DNA of 7,373 nucleotides. Source: Deltaproteobacteria bacterium (GTDB taxonomy: Bacteria > Desulfobacterota > GWC2-55-46). The notes beneath the pieces were generated by a model, which was not told the DNA's origin, did no database searches, and saw nothing but the letters and a program-made list of their open reading frames with translations. Positions 1 through 5,429 of this stretch are shown in pieces; positions within the stretch are counted from its first letter, which is position 1; the number at the start of each line of letters is the position of its first letter. Where the stretch lies: NCBI GenBank assembly GCA_016182705.1, contig JACPGA010000165.1, positions 1 to 7,373 on the forward strand. Reading direction: 5' to 3'. Made by a program: the position numbers and the translations under genes.

Positions 1-102
1 CGCCGTGGCTATCGTGCCTTCGCCGCGCGCGGCAAAGGCGAACCAGGCGATCGCCGCCACGAGGAAGTAGACTATGAGGTCTGTCGCTAAAATTACGGGC
101 AT
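1..102 (-). CDS. Second ABC transporter permease (OppC/DppC-type position), N-terminal fragment
   Basis: Thirty-four codons are open from an ATG at 102 to the window edge, so only the N-terminus is present. The translation begins MPVILATDLIVYFLVAAI and continues WFAFAARGEG: one hydrophobic segment (about residues 4-24) followed by a basic, small-residue stretch. This fits the first membrane helix of an inner-membrane permease. The start lies 9 bases after the stop of the upstream OppB-type permease, with a weak GAGAG ribosome site between, so the two are almost certainly co-transcribed and translationally linked. In family-5 peptide importers the gene after the OppB-type permease normally encodes the OppC-type partner, and the two form the heterodimeric pore. 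The conserved cytoplasmic EAA-type loop that would prove the family lies outside the window, so the assignment rests on position plus the helix. Confidence 0.7.
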   Translation of the reverse strand, partial: MPVILATDLIVYFLVAAIAWFAFAARGEGTIATA

Positions 103-111
103 TGTTCTCTC

Positions 112-1095
112 TTATTCAAAACGCACCCTCGGGTCAACGAGAGTGTAGCTTATGTCTGTCAAAATGAGCCCCGCTATGTAGAGTATTGAGCCCAGGTAGA
201 CCATTGAGCGCACTATGGCGAAGTCCTGCGACTGTATCGCGTCTATGGTGAAGTTGCCGAGGCCCGGTATGGCGAAGAAGGTCTCCAGTATGAGGCTCCC
301 GTAGAACAGGAACGGTATCGAGACCACGACGTTCGTCAATACCGGTATCATGGCGTTCTTCATGGCGTGCTTGAATAGCACCTTGCCTTCGGTCAGGCCC
401 TTTGCCCGGGCCGTCCTGACATAGTCCTTGTTTATCTCTTCAAGAAAGACTGTCCTGTAGAAGCGCACTCCAGAGCCAATGGAAGCGGCAATGCCGATTA
501 CGACCGGCAGGACAAGGAACTTAAACGAGTCGAGGCCCGTGTCATACCCTGATATCGGAAAGAGCTTCAACAGCTTTCCAAGTATGAACTGGCCGCCTAT
601 AATATAAAAGAGGGTCGATACCGACATGAGCACCACGGCGAGCACAAGGCCCCAGATATCTATGTAGGTCGCCCTGTAATAGGCGAGCATCATCGCCAGG
701 AAGAGATTGATGATGATGAGCCCGGCCACGATCATGGGAAGGCTTATGGCAAGGCTCGCCCACATCCTCGTGCGTATCTCGCGGCTGATGTCGATGTTAT
801 TCCTGTCGGACTTGCCGAAGTCCAGCCAAAGGAGCGGCACCGACTTCTGGAAGAAGATGGTCTGGGTAATCTTCTGGACGCCTTCTTCTTTCGTGTTTAC
901 GAAGGTCGGCAGGTTGTACCCGTGGTCCTGCTTCCAGTTCTCTATGGCTGCGGGCGTGACATTCTTCTCGCCTAAAATTTTCCTCGCCATGTCCTCGGGC
1001 GTGTTCACATAGAAAAAGAGCACGGCCGTAAGGACATTGACGCCGATTATTATCGGTATGGCGTACAGGAGGCGGCGTATGATGTAAGTTAGCAT
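112..1095 (-). CDS. ABC peptide-type transporter permease, OppB/DppB family
   Basis: This is an inner-membrane permease of a binding-protein-dependent importer of the peptide/nickel (family 5) class, 327 residues long and a little longer than typical OppB/DppB. It starts MLTYIIRRLLYAIPI, the usual opening of this family, with helix 1 at about residues 9-29. A soluble, probably periplasmic, segment of about 80 residues (30-110) follows, then helices near 113-138, 145-170, 193-210, 253-273 and 297-317. The cytoplasmic coupling loop that contacts the ATPase is clear at 224-251 (DYVRTARAKGL, then HAMKNAMIP). The LETFFAIPGLG stretch (270-280) and the DPRVRFE C-terminus are also family hallmarks. 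The start is supported by GAGAG about five bases upstream. The gene follows the binding-protein gene after a 189-base repeat-containing gap and precedes the second permease by 9 bases. The substrate cannot be told from sequence; peptides are most likely by family. Confidence 0.93.
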   Translation of the reverse strand: MLTYIIRRLLYAIPIIIGVNVLTAVLFFYVNTPEDMARKILGEKNVTPAAIENWKQDHGYNLPTFVNTKEEGVQKITQTIFFQKSVPLLWLDFGKSDRNNIDISREIRTRMWASLAISLPMIVAGLIIINLFLAMMLAYYRATYIDIWGLVLAVVLMSVSTLFYIIGGQFILGKLLKLFPISGYDTGLDSFKFLVLPVVIGIAASIGSGVRFYRTVFLEEINKDYVRTARAKGLTEGKVLFKHAMKNAMIPVLTNVVVSIPFLFYGSLILETFFAIPGLGNFTIDAIQSQDFAIVRSMVYLGSILYIAGLILTDISYTLVDPRVRFE

Positions 1096-1138
1096 CTATT
1101 CTCTCGGTTAAATACTTTGACATGTGTGAAAAAGTAAA

Positions 1139-1228
1139 TTTGTCATTCTGAGGAGCCGAAGGCGAGGAAGAATCTCGTACTTGTGGAATTTGAAAGACGA
1201 GATTCTTCGCTGCGCTCAGAATGACAAA
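1139..1228. repeat. Long imperfect inverted repeat of the dispersed GTCATTCTGAG...GAAGAATCTC type
   Basis: Two arms face each other. The outer 14 bases (1139-1152, TTTGTCATTCTGAG) pair perfectly with 1215-1228, and the inner 12 bases (1167-1178, GAAGAATCTCGT) pair perfectly with 1197-1208. Between the paired blocks lies an asymmetric internal loop (14 bases at 1153-1166 against 6 bases at 1209-1214). The terminal loop is 18 bases (1179-1196). From memory, this arm sequence matches a repeat scattered through intergenic regions of many environmental bacterial genomes; this was not checked by search. It has no coding capacity, and I see no clear target-site duplication. It sits within the transporter operon between binding protein and permease, so the transcript would fold into a strong hairpin there. 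Confidence 0.85.
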
Positions 1229-1284
1229 CAGTTTTCAGCAAATCTAATCTTAGTGAATCGTGGCTGTGATGATGCTGGTCATCA

Positions 1285-3537
1285 CTATTTTTTCCCCAGC
1301 CCTCTTTTTTTCCTCATGGTAATTATGGCCGGCAGGCTGCCTATTATGATTATTACAACGACTGCCGCGATTGGCCAGTAGTTCGGCCTGTTCCATTCAT
1401 CCCTTCTGGCCTGCCTCTCAGAGGTGGCAAGCCTCATGTACTTCATCGTGTTGTTAGCCATCGAGTTTGGCTTCAGGTTCTCTATCCAGCCGTGGGCCAG
1501 CGTGAAGGCCACGGGGTGATAGCCCCATACCCAAGGGGCGTCCTGCCGTGCTATGGCGACCATCTCGTCAATCACCTTCTGGCGTGCCGGGCCGTTTTCC
1601 ATGTTTTCCATTTCCTTGAAAAGACGGTCGAACTCCGCGTTCGAGTAGTTGGCCGCGTTCTCGCCCTGGAACTTCACTTTGCCGTTTGAGCCAGCCAGCA
1701 GAAAGAAAAAGTTTTCCGGGTCAGGGTAGTCGGCGTTCCAACCCCATGAGAAGAACTGGAAGTTGCCGCTGAACATCTTCTCCTGAAAGCGGTTGTAGTC
1801 TGTCGTCCTGTTTTCGAGCTGTATGCCCAGAAGGGCGAACTTCTTTATGTACCAGTTTATCATGGGGGTCGAATCGGCCCCTGTCCAGGGGTTGTCGAAG
1901 GTTATGACAAGCGGCCTGCCTGTCTTGTCACGGCCTCCGGGGTAGCCTGCCTCGGCCATGAGCTTACGGGCATACTCGATGGACTTCCTGACGGGCCTGT
2001 TCCTTTTTTCGTCCCAGTCGTAGACATACGGGTTTATGCCTTCGCGGCCTTCCTTGTACCCGAAGATGCCGGGCGGAAGGGGAGAGTTGGCGGACAAACC
2101 CCTGCCGTTGCTGAATATCTCGATGAACTCTTCATACTCCAGCGCGATGGATATCGCCTGCCTGAGCTTTTGTTTTTCAGGAGAGTAGCCGCCCACCACG
2201 TCGTCGAGCATGTTGAAGCCCGAGTAGAAGGTCGAGGGGCGTACCGATGTCAGGAGCCTTATGCCTTTTTCCTCCATTGACTCCGTGAGCTCGGGCCGTC
2301 CGGCAGAGCCGATGGAGACGGCCTGGTCAAAACTGTCCGAGGTTATACCCGAGTTGTCGTAATAGCCCTGGAGGAATTTGTTCCATCTCGGGATGGCTTC
2401 CTTCTCTAATTTGAAGACTATCTTCTCTATGAAAGGGAGCTTCGAGCCGGCATACTTCAAAAGGCCGTTCTGGCTGTCCTCCGGCTCACCTTCAGAAGGG
2501 TATTCCTCATAATGGAAGTTCGGATTCTTAACGAGGACTATTTCCATGTTCGGGTTGTTCGTGTCCATCATGTAAGGGCCGGTGCCGACAGGGAAGCGGT
2601 CGAGGGTGATGTTCATGTCAGAGAGCAAGCCCTGGTTGTAAAACTCGGCTGCCTCCCTTGGCACGGGCGCGAAAAACGGCATGGCAAGCCAATAGGTGAA
2701 CTGGGGGTATTTGGTCTTGAGTATTATCCTGAACGTATGGTCGTCGACCTTCTCGACGCCCGGCAGCCTGTGTTTCCAGTAGTCGAGCGTGATGGGCCGC
2801 ATTTTCTCGTCGACTGACTGGTTGTACGAAAAACCAGCAGCCTTCTTTCGCTCGGCCCTTATCGCGTCCAAATCCTTTCTCAAGGCTTCGGAGTATTCCT
2901 TGAGGCCGGTTACATACTTTTCGATGATTGACAGGACCGGGCTTTCAACGCGCGGGTCGGCAAGCCTCATTATCTGGTATATGAAATCGTCCGAGGTAAG
3001 CTCCTTCGTGCCTTTTGCCGGAAAGTCCCTGATACCCTTTATATCGCCAAGGTCTTTGGGGGTTAATGCAGCGTACAGGGCCCCCCCGTCCGGCCCTTTG
3101 GCAAAGGCGGGGTGCTGCTGGTACATTATCCCCTTTCTCACCTTTATTTCGTAGACGGCCCTGTCCACAACGGATGCCGGGGCATTTGCGGGCAGAACTT
3201 TCCCGTCCCGTCCGTAATAGGCAGGCTCCGGGACCTCTTCAGCCGTAAGGGGCACGAGGGCGTATGGCCTTTTCAGGTAATGGTACTGGAGGAGCGGCTC
3301 GTAGATCTGTCCGATGAAGTCGTATTCATCAGAGCTGTAGGCGCGTGCGGGGTCGAGGTGCTTAGGTGGCTCTAAAAAGGTCGTATAGAATATGTTCCCG
3401 CCCCGTTCTGTTGAGCGGTACGGGTCGTTGGGGGTGCAGCCTGAAATAAAAAGCACGGCCGCAAGGGCCAGTAAGCTGAGCGCTCTGGCCACAGACCTGC
3501 CTTTTACCGCTCCCCCCGTAAACTTTTTATTTAGCAT
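1285..3537 (-). CDS. ABC transporter substrate-binding lipoprotein, family 5, with extra C-terminal membrane helix
   Basis: This is the extracytoplasmic solute receptor of a peptide-type ABC importer. A basic n-region and hydrophobic core (about 17-32) lead to a lipobox ISGC with the lipid-modified cysteine at residue 34. Family-5 signatures follow: GGNIFYTTFLEPPKHLDP (46-63), EPLLQYHYLKRP (80-91), PVGTGPYMMD (316-325) and DYPDPENFFFLL (603-614). At 750 residues it is well above the usual 500-600. Part of the excess is a charged, probably helical stretch (about 205-255). At the C-terminus a hydrophobic segment (about 721-740) is followed by a basic tail (MRKKRGLGKK), consistent with a membrane anchor whose tail is cytoplasmic. 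It is the first gene of the operon, ahead of two permeases. The ATG has AGGAG only two bases upstream, an unusually short spacing; an internal GTG (codon 16) would remove much of the basic region and is less attractive. The ligand is unknown. Confidence 0.92.
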   Translation of the reverse strand: MLNKKFTGGAVKGRSVARALSLLALAAVLFISGCTPNDPYRSTERGGNIFYTTFLEPPKHLDPARAYSSDEYDFIGQIYEPLLQYHYLKRPYALVPLTAEEVPEPAYYGRDGKVLPANAPASVVDRAVYEIKVRKGIMYQQHPAFAKGPDGGALYAALTPKDLGDIKGIRDFPAKGTKELTSDDFIYQIMRLADPRVESPVLSIIEKYVTGLKEYSEALRKDLDAIRAERKKAAGFSYNQSVDEKMRPITLDYWKHRLPGVEKVDDHTFRIILKTKYPQFTYWLAMPFFAPVPREAAEFYNQGLLSDMNITLDRFPVGTGPYMMDTNNPNMEIVLVKNPNFHYEEYPSEGEPEDSQNGLLKYAGSKLPFIEKIVFKLEKEAIPRWNKFLQGYYDNSGITSDSFDQAVSIGSAGRPELTESMEEKGIRLLTSVRPSTFYSGFNMLDDVVGGYSPEKQKLRQAISIALEYEEFIEIFSNGRGLSANSPLPPGIFGYKEGREGINPYVYDWDEKRNRPVRKSIEYARKLMAEAGYPGGRDKTGRPLVITFDNPWTGADSTPMINWYIKKFALLGIQLENRTTDYNRFQEKMFSGNFQFFSWGWNADYPDPENFFFLLAGSNGKVKFQGENAANYSNAEFDRLFKEMENMENGPARQKVIDEMVAIARQDAPWVWGYHPVAFTLAHGWIENLKPNSMANNTMKYMRLATSERQARRDEWNRPNYWPIAAVVVIIIIGSLPAIITMRKKRGLGKK

Positions 3538-3539
3538 TT

Positions 3540-3544
3540 CTCCT
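3540..3544 (-). promoter_or_regulatory. Shine-Dalgarno of the binding-protein gene, short spacing
   Basis: On the minus strand the sequence TTAGGAGAA immediately precedes the ATG at 3537, leaving only two bases between AGGAG and the start codon. The match to the anti-Shine-Dalgarno is good, but the spacing is below the usual 5-9 bases. The ATG is still preferred because it gives a complete basic n-region for the lipoprotein signal. Confidence 0.6.
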
Positions 3545-3563
3545 AAGGGGTAACCTTGGTCAT

Positions 3564-3590
3564 TGACAGAGTATTATATAATAACTGTCA
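3564..3590. promoter_or_regulatory. Nested dyad TGACAG / TATTATATAATA / CTGTCA, possible operator
   Basis: Half-sites TGACAG (3564-3569) and CTGTCA (3585-3590) are exact inverted copies. They flank a perfect 12-base palindrome, TATTATATAATA (3572-3583). The two dyads are almost concentric, offset by half a base. The element overlaps the candidate -10 of the transporter operon. That position fits a repressor or activator operator, but no regulator gene is visible in the window and the role is inferred. Confidence 0.45.
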
Positions 3591-3601
3591 GGGGAATGAA
3601 A
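3573..3601 (-). promoter_or_regulatory. Candidate promoter P2 for the transporter operon (strong -10, weak -35)
   Basis: On the minus strand a perfect TATAAT lies at 3578-3573. Seventeen bases upstream is TTTCAT (3601-3596), a poor -35 match. Transcription would start near 3566 and give a leader of roughly 30 bases. The -10 lies in the centre of a dyad, so a bound regulator could compensate for, or block, the weak -35. Because the AT-rich core is palindromic, the same TATAAT can be read on the plus strand. Confidence 0.4.
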
Positions 3602-3615
3602 TTGGAGAATTAAAA

Positions 3616-3644
3616 AATTTAACACAACAAACGCGTTTGGTCAA
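3616..3644 (-). promoter_or_regulatory. Candidate promoter P1 for the transporter operon
   Basis: On the minus strand TTGACC (3644-3639, five of six consensus bases) is followed after exactly 17 bases by TAAATT (3621-3616, four of six). Transcription would start near 3609, leaving a leader of about 72 bases that includes the downstream dyad. It has the better -35 and optimal spacing of the two transporter promoter candidates. Its spacer contains a perfect palindrome. Confidence 0.45.
3628..3639. promoter_or_regulatory. Perfect 12-base palindrome CAAACGCGTTTG, possible operator
   Basis: The sequence is its own reverse complement and lies between the -35 and -10 elements of candidate promoter P1, touching the -35. 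A perfect 12-base palindrome at that place is what a dimeric repressor site looks like. No regulator family can be named from the site alone. Confidence 0.4.
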
Positions 3645-3678
3645 CCATCTTCATGTAAAATCACGGAAAAACAGCCCC

Positions 3679-3707
3679 TTGACTGTGCTTGACATTTGAA
3701 GTAAATT
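3679..3707 (+). promoter_or_regulatory. Alternative, weaker promoter toward rpoD
   Basis: TTGACT (3679-3684) and TAAATT (3702-3707) are separated by 17 bases, five and four matches to consensus. It overlaps the stronger candidate starting at 3689, so the two would compete or act as closely spaced tandem starts. Confidence 0.3.
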
Positions 3708-3718
3708 TATGTTAGGAT
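3689..3718 (+). promoter_or_regulatory. Main rpoD promoter, sigma70-type with extended -10
   Basis: A perfect TTGACA -35 (3689-3694) is followed after 18 bases by TAGGAT (3713-3718, four of six). A TG at 3710-3711 forms an extended -10. The start point would be near 3725, giving a leader of about 37 bases to the rpoD ATG. This is the best promoter in the window and suggests rpoD is transcribed by its own housekeeping holoenzyme. Confidence 0.65.
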
Positions 3719-3761
3719 TAAATGATTTTCTGTCCCAAGGAATCGTTTAAAGGAAGGGTTT

Positions 3762-5282
3762 ATGACCAAGAAGGCAGGCGGCAACGGCAACAGCCAGGAA
3801 CTCGGCAACCTTATCGATATCGGTAAGGATAAGGGTTTTCTCACATATGATGAGATAAACGACGCATTTCCGCAAGATAATTTTTCCGTGGAAGAGATGG
3901 ACAATCTTCTTGAGACCCTGGGCGATCTCGGGATAGACGTGGTTGATACTACGGAAAAAGGCGCTGATACGCAGGAGGCAGCTGAGACAAGGGAAGAGGT
4001 CGGCGTTGAAGAGGTAGAGCGCGTCGAAGACCCTGTAAGGATATACATGAGGGAGATGGGCGCGGTCCCGCTCCTCAAGCGTGAAGAAGAGATTGTATAC
4101 GCCAAAAGGATAGAAGAGAGCAGGAACGAGCTCAGAAGGCTCACGCTTTCCAGTCCCTTTGCTGTAATAGAAGTACTGAGGATAGTCGAAAGGTTCAAGG
4201 CAGGCAAGGCGTCTTTGCGTAACCTCATCGAGGAAGCAGAGGAAGATTTGGAAGAGGGCGGCGGCCACGAGGCCTCCGACGAGATAGTCTCCAAGCTTGA
4301 GCGCCTCGGCAGGAGAAAGCCCGAAAGCGCTTACAAGCTTCTGAACGAGGTAAACCTGAGCGCCAATATCATAAGGCGCATCGTAAAGAGGATAGTAAGG
4401 CTTGAGCACCTGATCGAGCGCGAGGAGTCCAAAAAGGGCCCCAAAAAGCAGGAGCGTGCGAAAATCAGGATAAAGAAGATAATGAAGCGCCTCGAGATGA
4501 AAAGGACTGACCTCAAGGAGCTCGCGCGCCAGGTCAAGGTGCACGACTTCAACATGTGGGAAGCCAAGCAGCGTCTCATCGAGGCCAACCTGAGGCTCGT
4601 AGTCTCCATTGCCAAGAGGTACGTTAACCTGGGCCTCAAGTTCTCCGACCTTATCCAGGAAGGTAATATCGGCCTCATGAAGGCCGTTGACAAGTTCGAC
4701 TACAAGAAGGGCTACAAGTTCTCCACCTACGCGACATGGTGGATCAGGCAGGCTATCACGAGGTCCATTGCCGACCACGGCAGGACTATCAGGATACCTG
4801 TCCACATGATAGAGACCATAAACAGGCTTCTTCAGACCTCCAGGCAGCTCCTGAAAGAGCTGGGCCGCGAGCCCTATCCGGAAGAGATAGCCGAAAGGAT
4901 GGATATACCCATCCAGAAGGTCAGGCGTATCCTGAGGCTCATGAAGCAGACCCTGAGTCTGGAGACGCCGATAGGCGACGACGAGGAGAGCTCTCTCGGG
5001 GACTTCATAGAGGACGAGAAGTCGCCTTCGCCGGCTGACGCCGCCATAGAAAAGGACCTTTCCGACCAGACCAATGCTGTCCTTGAGACTCTTACCCCCA
5101 GGGAAGAGAAGGTGCTGCGCATGAGGTTCGGGATAGGCGAGAAGCAGGATTACACGCTTGAGGAAGTAGGCAAGGTTCTGGGAGTCACCCGTGAAAGGGT
5201 GCGCCAGATAGAGGCAAAAGCCATAAGGAGACTGAGGCATCCAACGAGGGCGAAGCTCCTGAAGGGTTTCAGCGAAGGCTGA
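3762..5282 (+). CDS. rpoD: RNA polymerase primary sigma factor RpoD (sigma70)
   Basis: This is the housekeeping sigma subunit, which directs RNA polymerase to -10/-35 promoters; it is 506 residues and complete. Region 1.1 is visible at about 12-60 ([18 protein letters not shown]). Region 1.2 is at about 89-120 ([22 protein letters not shown]). A shortened non-conserved region (about 128-262) follows. Regions 2.1-2.4 are at 271-341, with [20 protein letters not shown] carrying the paired tryptophans used for -10 melting. Region 3 is at 342-425 and region 4 at 437-500, where the helix-turn-helix reads [20 protein letters not shown]. Region 1.1 plus the intact 2.3/2.4 motifs mark a primary, not alternative, sigma. 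The start is fixed by AGGAAGGG (3751-3758) a few bases before the ATG. It has its own promoter and terminator, so it is probably monocistronic; dnaG, its frequent upstream partner, is absent here. Confidence 0.98.
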   Translation: MTKKAGGNGNSQELGNLIDIGKDKGFLTYDEINDAFPQDNFSVEEMDNLLETLGDLGIDVVDTTEKGADTQEAAETREEVGVEEVERVEDPVRIYMREMGAVPLLKREEEIVYAKRIEESRNELRRLTLSSPFAVIEVLRIVERFKAGKASLRNLIEEAEEDLEEGGGHEASDEIVSKLERLGRRKPESAYKLLNEVNLSANIIRRIVKRIVRLEHLIEREESKKGPKKQERAKIRIKKIMKRLEMKRTDLKELARQVKVHDFNMWEAKQRLIEANLRLVVSIAKRYVNLGLKFSDLIQEGNIGLMKAVDKFDYKKGYKFSTYATWWIRQAITRSIADHGRTIRIPVHMIETINRLLQTSRQLLKELGREPYPEEIAERMDIPIQKVRRILRLMKQTLSLETPIGDDEESSLGDFIEDEKSPSPADAAIEKDLSDQTNAVLETLTPREEKVLRMRFGIGEKQDYTLEEVGKVLGVTRERVRQIEAKAIRRLRHPTRAKLLKGFSEG

Positions 5283-5365
5283 ACCCGGGCACTGTTTGCA
5301 GGCAACGCAATTTGCCGCTGTTTTTGAAAATATGATCCAAGGGCGCTAACGCGCTGTTTCTCATC

Positions 5366-5400
5366 GAGGAACCCTTGAATAAGGGTTCCTCTTTTTTTTT
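5366..5400 (+). terminator. Intrinsic terminator of rpoD
   Basis: A perfect 11-base stem (GAGGAACCCTT at 5366-5376 with 5381-5391) closes a four-base loop GAAT. It is followed directly by nine T residues (5392-5400). The stop codon of rpoD lies 83 bases upstream. The stretch between, 5283-5365, shows only short weak stems and no gene. The terminator should largely isolate rpoD from the cyclase gene, though partial readthrough is possible. Confidence 0.95.
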
Positions 5401-5429
5401 GTCTCAAACAATGCTAATATGGGTCTATC

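Noticed and set aside
1266..1285. GTGATGA-TGCTGG-TCATCAC hairpin at the end of the binding-protein gene
   Set aside because: The seven-base stem is exact, but the minus strand has no T-run after it and the stem is modest. It is not a convincing terminator, especially inside an operon.
1181..1381. Plus-strand 66-residue open frame across the repeat and the end of the binding-protein gene
   Set aside because: It begins inside the repeat loop, has no ribosome site, and its second half is antisense to the conserved C-terminal helix of the binding protein.
3747..5240. A 497-residue open frame antisense to almost all of rpoD
   Set aside because: It lies wholly opposite a sigma factor gene with unmistakable conserved motifs. 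It shows no recognisable domain, and its openness follows from the codon bias of the sense gene.
5287..5301. GGGCACTGTTTGCA, resembling a sigma54 promoter upstream of the cyclase gene
   Set aside because: The GG and GC elements are 8 bases apart instead of the required 10, and a strong terminator lies between this site and the gene.
5301..5325. GGCAA...TTGCC stem before TTTTT just after rpoD
   Set aside because: The five-pair stem has its T-run displaced by four bases, and it is superseded by the clear terminator at 5366-5400.
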